From assembly GCF_000380505.1 (NCBI RefSeq), contig NZ_AQYH01000004.1:1-64000 (forward strand): a DNA stretch of 64,000 bases. The letters are read 5' to 3'. The DNA comes from Kaistia granuli DSM 23481. Its GTDB lineage: Bacteria > Pseudomonadota > Alphaproteobacteria > Rhizobiales > Kaistiaceae. Shown piece after piece: positions 26,349 through 35,073 of this stretch (within the stretch, counting starts at the first letter, position 1; each line of letters starts with the position of its first letter). The notes beneath the pieces are model-generated. The model was not told the DNA's origin. It did not search any database and worked only from the letters and a program-made list of their open reading frames with translations. The position numbers and the translations under genes are program-made.

Positions 26349-28325
26349 GTGCCGAAATTTGTTGTCAATCCGCCGGTGTTTTTCGGTTCCGTTGCGATTG
26401 TTGTTCTGTTCGTCGGGATCGGCGTCCTATTCCCCCGGCAGGCCGACGATATCTTCAGCGGCATGCAGGCCGCGATCCTGTCGGGGTTCGGCTGGCTGTA
26501 CCTGCTGGCGGTCGGCATCTTCCTGATCGCCATGATCCTGCTCTCGTTCGGCCGCTACGGCGATCTGAAGCTGGGGCCGGACGACGCCGTGCCGGACTTC
26601 CGCTTCCGCTCCTGGCTGTCGATGCTGTTCGCCGCCGGCATGGGCATTGGCATGATGTATTTCGCCGTCGGCGAGCCGATGACCCATTTCGCGTCGCCGC
26701 CGGAAGCCGCGCCGCTGACGATCGCCGCCAAGCGCGAAGCGATGAGCGTGACCTTCTTCCATTGGGGCATGCATGCCTGGGCCATCTATGCGGTGGTCGG
26801 GCTGTCGCTCGCCTATTTCGGCTATCGCTACAACCTGCCGCTGACCATCCGCTCCGGCCTCTATCCGATCCTGAAGGAGAGGATCAACGGGCCGATCGGC
26901 CATGCCGTCGATATCTTCGCCATCTGCGGGACCATGTTCGGGCTGGCGACATCGCTGGGTTTCGGCGTGCTGCAGATCAATGCGGGCCTGAATTTTCTGC
27001 TCGGCGTGCCCGTCTCGCTGTCGGTGCAGATCCTGCTGGTAGTCGTCGTGACGGCGATCGCGACCATGTCCGTCATATCCGGGCTCGACAAGGGGGTCCG
27101 CATCCTGAGCGAGCTCAATCTGTCGGTCGCCGTTCTCCTGATGCTGTTCGTGCTGGTTGTCGGGCCGACCCGCCTGCTGATGCGGGACTTCGTGCAGAAC
27201 ATCGGCCTCTATCTCGACAGCATCCTGTTGCGCACTTTCAACATCTACGCCTACGAGCCGCGTCCCTGGATCGACAAATGGACGCTGTTCTACTGGGCCT
27301 GGTGGATCTCCTGGTCGCCCTTCGTCGGCATGTTCATCGCGCGCATCTCGCGCGGGCGGACGGTGCGGGAATTCGTCGTCGCCGTCCTGTTCATGCCGGC
27401 GGGGTTCACCTTCTTCTGGATGACGGTGTTTGGCAACACGGCGATGGAGATCGACACCACCGTGGCCAATGGCGCGCTGGCGAAAGCCGTGCAGGCGGAT
27501 CTGTCCGTGGCGCTGTTCCAGTTCTTCCAGTATCTGCCTTTCGCGGCCGTGACGTCGGGCCTGGCGGTGGCGCTGATCGTCATCTTTTTCGTCACCTCGG
27601 CGGATTCCGGCTCGATCGTCATGGATACGATCGCCGCCGGCGGGCGGACGGATACGCCGTTCCTCCAGCGCATCTTCTGGTGCCTGCTGAGCGGGGCCGT
27701 CGCCGCCGTGCTTCTGGCTGCCGGCGGTCTCTCGGCGCTGCAGTCCGCCACCATTTCGACGGCGCTGCCGTTCTCGATCGTCATGCTGGTTCTCGTTTGG
27801 GCGCTGTTTGCCGGCATGAAGGCCGATGTGGCGAACAGCCAGACCCAGATGGCGGCGGTCCCCCAGGCCTATCCGGCTTCCGGCATGGCCTGGCAGAAGC
27901 GGCTGGCGCTGTTGCTGCGCGCGCCTGACGCCCGGGATATCGACCGTTTCCTGGAAAACGCGGCGAGCCCGGCGCTGCATGCCGTGGCGAAGGAGCTGCA
28001 GGCGCGCTCGCGGGCAGCGGAGGTCGAGTTTGATCGCGAGGCCGGCACGATCGCGCTGACGGCGCCGGCCGATGATGTCCGCAACTTCATCTATGGCGTG
28101 CGGCGGGTCGAGCACAAGCTGCCCGCCTTCACCGCCTATGACGCGACCCGGACCAATTTCCGCTACGAGGCTTACACGTTCTTTTCGGACGGCAGCCGCG
28201 GCTACGACATCATGGGCATGTCGCAGGAGCAGATCATCAACGATGTCCTCGCCAAGTTCGAGCGCTACATCGCCCAGTCGCAGTCGCCGGCGACATCGCT
28301 CCTGACGGCGGCCCCGGAGCACTAG
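26349..28325 (+). CDS. BCCT-family transporter (choline/glycine betaine type)
   Basis: Secondary transporter of 658 residues with 12 expected helices, imports quaternary ammonium compounds such as choline or betaine. Family signatures include [18 protein letters not shown] and the tryptophan-rich [22 protein letters not shown]. It starts at GTG with GGAGG nine bases upstream. The C-terminal part from about residue 500 is a hydrophilic extension of roughly 150 residues, resembling the BetT-type cytoplasmic domain that senses osmotic stress. The 198-bp gap before it shows no clear gene or terminator. Confidence 0.92.
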   Translation: MPKFVVNPPVFFGSVAIVVLFVGIGVLFPRQADDIFSGMQAAILSGFGWLYLLAVGIFLIAMILLSFGRYGDLKLGPDDAVPDFRFRSWLSMLFAAGMGIGMMYFAVGEPMTHFASPPEAAPLTIAAKREAMSVTFFHWGMHAWAIYAVVGLSLAYFGYRYNLPLTIRSGLYPILKERINGPIGHAVDIFAICGTMFGLATSLGFGVLQINAGLNFLLGVPVSLSVQILLVVVVTAIATMSVISGLDKGVRILSELNLSVAVLLMLFVLVVGPTRLLMRDFVQNIGLYLDSILLRTFNIYAYEPRPWIDKWTLFYWAWWISWSPFVGMFIARISRGRTVREFVVAVLFMPAGFTFFWMTVFGNTAMEIDTTVANGALAKAVQADLSVALFQFFQYLPFAAVTSGLAVALIVIFFVTSADSGSIVMDTIAAGGRTDTPFLQRIFWCLLSGAVAAVLLAAGGLSALQSATISTALPFSIVMLVLVWALFAGMKADVANSQTQMAAVPQAYPASGMAWQKRLALLLRAPDARDIDRFLENAASPALHAVAKELQARSRAAEVEFDREAGTIALTAPADDVRNFIYGVRRVEHKLPAFTAYDATRTNFRYEAYTFFSDGSRGYDIMGMSQEQIINDVLAKFERYIAQSQSPATSLLTAAPEH

Positions 28326-28597
28326 GCGCCGTTCAGCCTCGCGCATTCTCCAGGATCCCCTCAACGGCTTTGGCGTGCCTAGCCGCCGGCGCTCGCGATG
28401 TCGCGCCATGAGCCGGATTGCCGATAGGGCATGACCAACGTTTTCACCGACATGTCCCTGGCGGATCGCTCGCATCGTGCCGGCCGGAACGGCTGGAACC
28501 GGAGGATAGCGAACGGTTTGGTACAAGACAGCGCTGCAAAGCGGCTGGAAAAGCCGGCGCGTTCCGACGAATCCTGCTTGACGGCTGCAAGGGTAGC

Positions 28598-28613
28598 ATG
28601 TTGACGTTTACAT
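28598..28613. promoter_or_regulatory. LacI-type operator upstream of the lactonase/ABC operon
   Basis: The 16-mer ATGTTGACGTTTACAT is an imperfect dyad centred on CG (ATGTnnACGTnnACAT), the usual form of LacI-family operators. Its exact reverse complement occurs at 36202-36217, and ten matching bases recur at 36368-36377 beside the lacI gene. The surrounding gap 28326-28679 holds no other supported feature. Confidence 0.75.
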
Positions 28614-28679
28614 GAGGACGGGGCGCGGTGAGGGCGCCTCGATGGCATCGCAGGATGCCGGGAATGGGGAGGAGTGCAC

Positions 28680-28733
28680 ATGCGCCAGAACGGCGGATTG
28701 ATTGTCATGGCCATCCGGACGGGGGCGATCTGA
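28680..28733 (+). CDS. 17-residue leader ORF, coupled to the lactonase gene
   Basis: ATG at 28680 is preceded by a very strong ribosome-binding site, GGGGAGGAG (28666-28674), five bases away. It encodes MRQNGGLIVMAIRTGAI and stops at TGA 28731-28733, whose last A begins the lactonase ATG (TGATG). The lactonase itself has only a GGGGG stretch nearby. The small ORF may load ribosomes and pass them on by termination-reinitiation. No attenuation hairpin or run of regulatory codons is obvious. It could be a chance ORF, but the ribosome-binding site and exact overlap argue otherwise. Confidence 0.5.
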   Translation: MRQNGGLIVMAIRTGAI

Positions 28734-29596
28734 TGTCGCATTCCCCGATCGTCGATACGCATCTGCATCTCTGGGATCCGGCGAAGCTTCGCTATGCTTG
28801 GCTCGACGGCAATCCCGTGCTCGATCAGGCCTATCTCCTCGACCGCTACAATGAAGCGACCGAGGGTCTCGGTGTCGAGGCCATGGTGTTCCTGCAGTGC
28901 GAGGTCGATCCCGCGCAGTACCAGGACGAGGCGGACTGGGTCGCCGAACTCGCCAAAGTCGATCCGCGCATCAAAGGCATGGTCGCCTGGGCGCCGCTGG
29001 AGAAGGGGCGCGCCGTCGCCGACGATCTCGAGCGCCTCGCCCGGCACGACATCCTGCGCGGCATCCGCCGTATCATCCAGTTCGAGCCGGACGTCGATTT
29101 CTGCCTGCGTCCCGATTTCATCGAGGGCGTGCGGACACTCGCCGATTTCGACCTCTCTTTCGATATCTGCGTCGATCAGCGCACCATGGCGAATGCCCTG
29201 AAATTCGCGGCGCAGGTGCCGGAAGTGCCGATGATCCTCGATCATATCGGCAAGCCGCGCATCAAGGCCGGCGAGATCGAGCCGTGGGCGAGCCAGATGC
29301 GCGAGCTGGCGGCGATGCCGCATGTCGTCTGCAAGATCTCGGGCGTCGCCACCGAGGCCGATCACGCCAACTGGACCGACGATCAGCTGAAGCGCTACGT
29401 CGAGGTCGCGATCGACGCCTTTGGCTTCGACCGCGTGATGTTCGGCGGCGATTGGCCGGTGGCCGTGCAGGCGATCGAGTATCGCCGCTGGGTCGGCCTT
29501 CTCGACGACATCCTCGCCTCCGCCACCGATGCCGAGCGGCAGAAATTCTGGCGCGACAACGCCGTCCGCTTCTATCGCCTGGAGCCGGCGCGATGA
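28733..29596 (+). CDS. Amidohydrolase-family sugar lactonase (L-fucono/L-rhamnono-lactonase type)
   Basis: The 287-residue protein belongs to the COG3618 amidohydrolase-2 family. HLH in VDTHLHLWDP starts the chain, as usual for the family, followed by ILDHIGKP near 165-172 and VMFGGDWPV near 240, which supply further active-site residues. Family members open aldonolactones such as L-fucono-1,5-lactone to the acid. The start at 28733 sits just before the conserved motif; a longer frame upstream is unlikely. Its stop overlaps the ATPase start (ATGA). With the aldo/keto reductase and SDR nearby it fits a non-phosphorylating sugar oxidation route. Confidence 0.88.
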   Translation: MSHSPIVDTHLHLWDPAKLRYAWLDGNPVLDQAYLLDRYNEATEGLGVEAMVFLQCEVDPAQYQDEADWVAELAKVDPRIKGMVAWAPLEKGRAVADDLERLARHDILRGIRRIIQFEPDVDFCLRPDFIEGVRTLADFDLSFDICVDQRTMANALKFAAQVPEVPMILDHIGKPRIKAGEIEPWASQMRELAAMPHVVCKISGVATEADHANWTDDQLKRYVEVAIDAFGFDRVMFGGDWPVAVQAIEYRRWVGLLDDILASATDAERQKFWRDNAVRFYRLEPAR

Positions 29597-31119
29597 CAGA
29601 GTTGAGGCCGCTCGTTTCGGCGCGCGGCATTTCGAAATCCTTCGGCGGCGTCGAGGTTCTTCGCAATGTCGACCTCGATCTGTTGCCGGGGGAGGTGCAT
29701 GCCCTGCTCGGCGAGAACGGCGCGGGAAAATCGACCTTTGCCAAAATCCTCGCCGGGGTGCACCGGCCGACGCGCGGCACGATCGAACTCGGCGGCAAGC
29801 TCGTCGAGATCGGTTCGCCGATTGGCGCGCAGCGGCTCGGCATTACGCTGATCCACCAGGAGCCGATCTCGTTTCCCGATCTTTCGGTGGCCGAGAACCT
29901 CGTCATCGGCCAGGTCGGCGGCAAGCCGCTCGGCCGCGTCCGCTGGGCGGAACTCGCCAAGGAGGCGCGCCGCTTGATGGGCCTGCTGAACGTCCCGATC
30001 GACGTCACCGTGCCGATGCGCGGTCTTTCGATCGCCGACCAGCAGATGGTCGAGATCGCCCGCGCCCTCGCTTCCGACAGCCGGCTGATCATCATGGACG
30101 AGCCGACCGCCGCGCTGACGCCGAAGGAGGTCGAGACGCTGTTCGGCATCGTCCGTCGCCTGCGCGAAGAGGGCCGGACCATCATCTTCATCTCGCACAG
30201 GTTGGAAGAAGTGCGCGCCATCTGCGACCGCGTCACCATCTTTCGCGATGGCGACAAGATCGAGACGGCGGCGACGACGAACCTGACCGATGCCGACATC
30301 ATCCGCCGCATGATCGGCCGCCCGGTCGCCGACTATCTGCATCGCGGCGTTGGTCATGTCGGTGACGTGGCTCTGTCGGTCCGTGCGCTGACCCTGCCGG
30401 GGCGGTTCGAGAACATCAATTTCGACGTCCGCAAGGGCGAGATCGTCGGCCTCGGCGGCCTGGTCGGCGCCGGCCGAACCGACGTCGCCCGCGCCATCTT
30501 CGGCGTCGCGCCGGCCGCCTCGGGCGTCATCGAGATCGACGGCAAGCCCGTCACCATCCACGAGCCGACCGATGCCATCGGCCTCGGCATCGCGCTGGTG
30601 TCGGAGGATCGCGCCATTGCCGGCATCTTCCGCTCGCTCTCGGTCGAGACCAACATCACCGCCGCTGTGCCGAAGCAGATCGCTCCCAATGGCATCATCC
30701 GCCGCGCCGTCGAGAAGCGGCTGGCGCAGCAATCGGTCGAGAAGCTTCGCATTCGCCTCGCCACCGTACGCCAGCCGATCGGCGAGCTTTCCGGCGGCAA
30801 CCAGCAAAAGGCGATCCTCGCCCGCTGGCTGCTGGCCGAGCCGGATATCCTGATCCTCGACGAGCCGACGCGCGGCATCGACATCGGCGTCAAGGCCGAG
30901 TTCTACGACATGATCGGTGAACTCGCCGCCGGCGGCCGCGCCATCCTGCTGATTTCCTCCGAATTGCCGGAGTTGCTCGCCTTGTCCGACCGCATCCTCG
31001 TCATGTCCGAAGGTAAGCTGACGGCGGATATTCCGCGCGCCGAGGCGAGCCAGGAGGCGATCATGCATGCCGCCGTGCCGCGCACCGGGCGCCATACAGT
31101 CTCGGGAGCGGCGGCATGA
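29593..31119 (+). CDS. CUT2 sugar ABC transporter ATP-binding protein (RbsA-like)
   Basis: The 508-residue protein has two ABC domains. The first has GENGAGKST near 40-48, LSIADQQMVEIARAL and IIMDEPTAALTP. The second has the degenerate Walker A GLVGAGRTD, a full LSGGNQQKAILARWL signature and LILDEPTRGIDIG. It starts within the lactonase stop codon and ends within the start of the first permease. It energises uptake of a monosaccharide through the two permeases encoded next. Confidence 0.95.
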   Translation: MTELRPLVSARGISKSFGGVEVLRNVDLDLLPGEVHALLGENGAGKSTFAKILAGVHRPTRGTIELGGKLVEIGSPIGAQRLGITLIHQEPISFPDLSVAENLVIGQVGGKPLGRVRWAELAKEARRLMGLLNVPIDVTVPMRGLSIADQQMVEIARALASDSRLIIMDEPTAALTPKEVETLFGIVRRLREEGRTIIFISHRLEEVRAICDRVTIFRDGDKIETAATTNLTDADIIRRMIGRPVADYLHRGVGHVGDVALSVRALTLPGRFENINFDVRKGEIVGLGGLVGAGRTDVARAIFGVAPAASGVIEIDGKPVTIHEPTDAIGLGIALVSEDRAIAGIFRSLSVETNITAAVPKQIAPNGIIRRAVEKRLAQQSVEKLRIRLATVRQPIGELSGGNQQKAILARWLLAEPDILILDEPTRGIDIGVKAEFYDMIGELAAGGRAILLISSELPELLALSDRILVMSEGKLTADIPRAEASQEAIMHAAVPRTGRHTVSGAAA

Positions 31120-32102
31120 GTTCGATCGCACGCCTGTTCCGCGCCCGCGAGGCCGGCATCCTCGTCATGCTGGTGCTGTTCGTCGTCGTCGTCGGCCTGA
31201 TCCAGCCGCGCTTCCTCTCGACTGAGACGCTGCGCATCGTGCTGCTCGCCGTGCCGCTGATCCTGGTCGCCGCCATGGGCCAGATGATGGTTCTGGTCTC
31301 GCGCAACGTCGACCTCTCGATCGGCTCGATCCTCGGCTTTTCGGCCATCGCCGCCGGCATGGTGTTTCGGGACTACCCCGACCTGCCGCTTGCCGTCGGC
31401 TTCGCCGTCGGCGTGCTGTCGGGCGCAGCGCTCGGCTTCGTCAACGGCCTGGTCGTCACGCTGTTCAAGCTGCCGTCGATCATCGTGACGCTCGGCACGC
31501 TCAGCCTCTATCGCGGCCTGCTGTTCATCCTGTCGGGTTCGAAGCAGATCGATCCGAACGACATCCCCGAGCCGCTGATCCGCATGGCGCAGACCTCGCC
31601 AATCGACGTCCCCTGGATCGTCATCATCGCCTTCGCGGTGGCGTTCGCCACCTGGCTGTTCGTCACCTATGCACAGGTCGGCCGGCAGATCTACGCGATC
31701 GGCTCCAATCCTTCTGCGGCACCCCTGAGGGGCATCCGCGTCATGCCGGTGACGATCCTCGTCTTCACCCTCTCGGGCGCGCTCGCCGGCCTTGCCGGTC
31801 TGATCTACGCCGCTCGCTTCGGCTATGTGAATCCCGGCATCACCGGCGTCGGCTTCGAGTTCACTGTCATCGCGGCGGTGGTGATCGGCGGCGTCTCGAT
31901 CAATGGCGGCGTCGGCTCCGTGCTCGGCACGGTGCTCGGCGTGCTGCTGCTCGGCTCTGTCCAGGTGGCGCTGCCGATCCTCGGTGTCTCCGGCTTCTGG
32001 CAGAACGCCATCTATGGAGGGATCATCCTGATCGCCCTCGTCATTGACCGCACCGTCCGCCAGGGCGGTCTGCGCGGCCTGCTTGCCCGGGGTGGCGCAT
32101 GA
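31116..32102 (+). CDS. CUT2 sugar ABC transporter permease (RbsC-like)
   Basis: Inner-membrane permease of 328 residues with about nine to ten helices. Family marks include VSRNVDLSIGSILGF near 62-76, the GSNPSAAPLRGI loop near 202-213 that contacts the ATPase, and GGVSINGGVGSVLGTVLG near the C-terminus. It overlaps its neighbours by 4 bases on both sides. It works as a heterodimer with the product of 32099-33118. Confidence 0.94.
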   Translation: MSSIARLFRAREAGILVMLVLFVVVVGLIQPRFLSTETLRIVLLAVPLILVAAMGQMMVLVSRNVDLSIGSILGFSAIAAGMVFRDYPDLPLAVGFAVGVLSGAALGFVNGLVVTLFKLPSIIVTLGTLSLYRGLLFILSGSKQIDPNDIPEPLIRMAQTSPIDVPWIVIIAFAVAFATWLFVTYAQVGRQIYAIGSNPSAAPLRGIRVMPVTILVFTLSGALAGLAGLIYAARFGYVNPGITGVGFEFTVIAAVVIGGVSINGGVGSVLGTVLGVLLLGSVQVALPILGVSGFWQNAIYGGIILIALVIDRTVRQGGLRGLLARGGA

Positions 32103-33118
32103 ACTCCATCGACAAGAACCCAGTCGCCGCCGCCCCGTCGACGGTCGTCGTGCGCGAGGCGGCGGCCCCTCGTCCGCGCTGGCAGGTGTTGCTGATCCGC
32201 CCCGAGACGGTGACCCTCATCCTGTTGGTTGTGGCGACAATCGTCGCCAGCCGGCTGTCGCCCTTCTTCGCCGATCTCGGCTTCATTCTGGAAAGCTCGA
32301 CCTATTACATCGAGTTCGCCATCGTCGCGCTGGTGCTGACGCTGGTCATCATCTCCGGCGAGATCGACCTGTCGCCGGCGGCCCAGATGGCGCTTTCCGC
32401 CTGCCTGTTCGGCACCGCCTTCAAGGCCGGGCTGCCGATCCCCGTCGCCATGGGCGTCAGCCTGCTGGCAGGGCTGGTCATGGGCGCCTTCAACGGCTTC
32501 CTCGTCACCGTGCTGCGGCTGCCGTCGATCATCGTCACCATTGGCACGTTGATCCTCTATCGCGGCCTCGCGCAGGTGTTGGCCGGCGACAAGTCGATCG
32601 GCGGTTTGCCCAGCTGGTTCGTCGGCATTGACTACCGCATGGTCGGCATCGTGCCGGTTCCGGTGCTCGTTTTCGTCGCCGCCTCGATCGCCCTCGGCCT
32701 GTTTCTCGGCATCACCATCTATGGCCGCCAGATCTACCAGATCGGCACCAGCGAGATCGCCGCCATCCATGCCGGCATCCGCGTCCGGCGCATCAAGATG
32801 GGCCTGTTCATCGCTTCGGGGATCACGAGCTCGATCGCGGGCCTGATGGTCGCCTCGCGGCTCGGCTCGGTCCGCTACGACCTCGCCTCCGGGGCCGAGC
32901 TCACCATGGTGCTGATCGTCATGCTGGGCGGCACCTACATCTTTGGCGGCCGAGGTTCGATCCTCGGCACCTTCCTCGCCGCCTGGCTGCTGGTCATCAT
33001 CGCCACCGGCATGACGGTCGCCAACATCGCCATCAATGCACAGCTGACCGTCATGGGCCTGCTGCTCATCGTCTCGATCATCATGACCAACGCCATCTAC
33101 GCCCGCAGCCAGCGCTAG
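32099..33118 (+). CDS. CUT2 sugar ABC transporter permease (RbsC-like)
   Basis: Second permease, 339 residues, with a cytoplasmic N-terminus of about 35 residues before the first helix. ISGEIDLSPAAQMALSA near 82-98 and GTSEIAAIHAGIRV are the counterparts of the RbsC motifs. A paired permease arrangement is typical of rhamnose-type (RhaP/RhaQ) CUT2 systems rather than ribose systems, which use one. The gene overlaps the previous one by 4 bases, and the binding protein follows after 36 bases. Confidence 0.93.
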   Translation: MNSIDKNPVAAAPSTVVVREAAAPRPRWQVLLIRPETVTLILLVVATIVASRLSPFFADLGFILESSTYYIEFAIVALVLTLVIISGEIDLSPAAQMALSACLFGTAFKAGLPIPVAMGVSLLAGLVMGAFNGFLVTVLRLPSIIVTIGTLILYRGLAQVLAGDKSIGGLPSWFVGIDYRMVGIVPVPVLVFVAASIALGLFLGITIYGRQIYQIGTSEIAAIHAGIRVRRIKMGLFIASGITSSIAGLMVASRLGSVRYDLASGAELTMVLIVMLGGTYIFGGRGSILGTFLAAWLLVIIATGMTVANIAINAQLTVMGLLLIVSIIMTNAIYARSQR

Positions 33119-33154
33119 CGGGATCCGTCTGTCAGCAACTGGGAGGTACTGAAC

Positions 33155-34156
33155 ATGCTGAGAAGAAATCTGATGCTCGCCGCCGCTTTTGGCGCCGTCC
33201 TGTTCGCCGGCGCGGCCCAGGCGGCCGATCCGGTCTCGATCGTCTACATCCCGAAGAACACGGGCAACCCGTATTTCGATTCGATCATCAAGGGCTTCGA
33301 GGACGGCTGCAAGAAGCTCGGCTGCGAGTTCACCACCGTGGCGCCTGCCTCGGCCGAGGCGACCTCGCAGATCCCGTTCGTCACCGCGCAGATCCAGCGT
33401 GGCGTCAACGTCGTCGCCATTTCGCCGAACAGCCCCGACGCGCTCAACCAGGTGTTCGACCGCGCCCGCGCCAAGGGCACGCTGATCCTGTCGGTCAATT
33501 CCGACATGCCCGGCAACGAGGCGCACCGCGACGCGGCCATCCTGCCGGTCGACTTCACCAAGACCGGCCCGTCGCAGGTCGAGCTGCTCGGCAAGCAGAT
33601 CGGTTATGAGGGCGAGATCGCCATCCTCTCGGCCACCACCGACGCCCCGGACCAGAACGTCTGGATCGCGGCGATGAAGGACACACTCGAGAAGGATCCG
33701 AAATACGCCAAGATGAAGCTGGTCACCATCGCTTACGGTGATGATGACCCGCAGAAGTCGACCACCGAGACGGAAGCCCTGCTCGCCAACTTCCCGAACT
33801 TGAAGGGCATCATCTCGCCGACCACCGTCGGCGTCGCCGCGGCCGCCCAGGTTGTCGAGACGGCCAAGAAGGCCGACCAGGTCAAGGTCGTCGGCCTCGG
33901 CACGCCGAACCAGATGCGCCGCTTCATCGAGAACGGCACGGTCGAGGCGTTCCAGCTCTGGAGCCCCTACAACCAGGGTCTGCTCGCAGCCCACTTCGCC
34001 GTCGGCGTCAAGGACGGCTCTATCAAGAACGAGGCCGGCACCGTCTTCGAGGTCGAGGGTCTCGGCAAGGTCACGGTCGACAAGGACAGCGTGATCAAGA
34101 CGCAGGCCGACCTCACCACCTTCGACAAGGCGAATATCGCCGACTTCAACTTCTGA
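33155..34156 (+). CDS. CUT2 sugar ABC transporter substrate-binding protein (RhaS/RbsB-like)
   Basis: Periplasmic binding protein of 333 residues. The signal peptide LMLAAAFGAVLFAGAAQA is cut before ADPVS. The Peripla_BP_4 fold starts with IVYIPKNTGNPYFDSIIKGFEDG, followed by GVNVVAISPNSPDAL. GGGAGG before the ATG gives an efficient start. In sequence style and with two permeases it resembles RhaS, the rhamnose-binding protein of rhizobia. The neighbouring enzymes favour a 6-deoxy sugar such as L-fucose or L-rhamnose. It is last in the operon and followed by a terminator. Confidence 0.92.
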   Translation: MLRRNLMLAAAFGAVLFAGAAQAADPVSIVYIPKNTGNPYFDSIIKGFEDGCKKLGCEFTTVAPASAEATSQIPFVTAQIQRGVNVVAISPNSPDALNQVFDRARAKGTLILSVNSDMPGNEAHRDAAILPVDFTKTGPSQVELLGKQIGYEGEIAILSATTDAPDQNVWIAAMKDTLEKDPKYAKMKLVTIAYGDDDPQKSTTETEALLANFPNLKGIISPTTVGVAAAAQVVETAKKADQVKVVGLGTPNQMRRFIENGTVEAFQLWSPYNQGLLAAHFAVGVKDGSIKNEAGTVFEVEGLGKVTVDKDSVIKTQADLTTFDKANIADFNF

Positions 34157-34175
34157 TCCTTCCGACCCGTTTCTT

Positions 34176-34210
34176 GCCCGCGGCGCGCTTCGGCCCGTCG
34201 CGGGCTTTTT
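34176..34210 (+). terminator. Rho-independent terminator after the CUT2 operon
   Basis: GCCCGCG (34176-34182) pairs with CGCGGGC (34199-34205), followed directly by five T residues. It lies 20 bases after the binding-protein stop, so the SDR gene that follows is probably expressed by partial read-through or its own promoter. Confidence 0.8.
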
Positions 34211-34273
34211 CGTAACCACCGGCAGGTCGGCGCAGCATTCGCGCTGACCACCCGTCGTCGCAACGGAACCACC

Positions 34274-35023
34274 ATGAACAGCTATGATTTCAAGGACCGC
34301 GTCGCCATCGTCACCGGCGGCGGCCAGGGCATCGGCCGCACCGTCGCCGAGCGCATCCTCGCCTCGGGCGGCAAGGTCTCGATCTGGGACCGCGACGCGG
34401 CACTGCTGGAGAAGACGATTGCCGAGATCGGCAGCGCCAATGTCGAGGGCCGTGCCGTCGATATCGGTGATCTCGCCTCGGTCGAGGCGGCGACCGCGGC
34501 GGTGATCGGCCATTTCGGTCAGATCGACATCCTGGTCAACAATGCCGCCATTGTCGGCCCGAACGCGCCGACCTGGGAATACCCGCCGCAGGCCTTCAGC
34601 GACGTCGTCCATATCGGCCTGACCGGCACCTTCCACTGCTGCCGCGCCGTCGTCCCGCACATGATCGAGCGCAATTATGGCCGCATCGTCAATGTGAGCT
34701 CGGTCGCCGGCAAGGAAGGCAATCCCAACGCCGTCGCCTATTCCTCGACCAAGGCGGGCGTTCTGGCGCTGACCAAGTCGCTCGGCAAGGAGCTGGCGAC
34801 GCAGAACATCTCCGTCAACGCCGTGACGCCGGCGGTCGCCAAGACGACGATGGCGCTGAGCCAGGCGCCGGAATTCCTCGCCTATATCCTCGCGAAGATC
34901 CCGCGCGGACGGATGCTGGAACTGTCCGAAGCCGCGTCGATGATCTGCTTCCTGTCGTCGGAGGAGAATTCTTTCACCACCGGCGCCACCTTCGACCTCT
35001 CGGGCGGTCGCGCGACGTATTAA
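34274..35023 (+). CDS. SDR-family oxidoreductase (sugar acid or sugar dehydrogenase)
   Basis: Classical SDR of 249 residues with TGGGQGIG at 14-21, NNAA at 89-92, Ser142/143 and Tyr156/Lys160 in YSSTK. Asp39 in SIWDRD suggests NAD(H). It follows the CUT2 transporter operon. In known oxidative L-fucose and L-rhamnose pathways an SDR of this type oxidises the 2-keto-3-deoxy acid or the sugar itself, so that role is inferred. A fuconate/rhamnonate dehydratase is not present in the window. Confidence 0.88.
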   Translation: MNSYDFKDRVAIVTGGGQGIGRTVAERILASGGKVSIWDRDAALLEKTIAEIGSANVEGRAVDIGDLASVEAATAAVIGHFGQIDILVNNAAIVGPNAPTWEYPPQAFSDVVHIGLTGTFHCCRAVVPHMIERNYGRIVNVSSVAGKEGNPNAVAYSSTKAGVLALTKSLGKELATQNISVNAVTPAVAKTTMALSQAPEFLAYILAKIPRGRMLELSEAASMICFLSSEENSFTTGATFDLSGGRATY

Positions 35024-35030
35024 GTGGCGT

Positions 35031-35063
35031 CGCTCCCTCTCCCCGCACGCGGGAGGGGGAGCG
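35031..35063. repeat. Palindromic CTCCC/GGGAG hairpin between converging genes
   Basis: A 13-bp stem (CGCTCCCTCTCCC with GGGAGGGGGAGCG, one G-T pair) encloses the loop CGCACGC. It lies between the SDR stop and the convergent aldo/keto reductase stop. Its inner part resembles the hairpin at 382-411. It is likely a dispersed palindromic repeat that may also end transcription in both directions. Confidence 0.55.
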
Positions 35064-35073
35064 AGCCCGAGTT

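Noticed and set aside
26427-28526. Minus-strand open frame of 699 codons
   Set aside because: Shadow of the BCCT gene, which shows clear family motifs on the other strand; composition is low-complexity.
28418-28615. 65-codon open frame upstream of the lactonase operon
   Set aside because: It runs through the LacI operator, has no ribosome-binding site and no recognisable feature.
32012-34660. Minus-strand open frame of 882 codons
   Set aside because: Antisense to permease, binding-protein and SDR genes with strong motifs; no recognisable domain.
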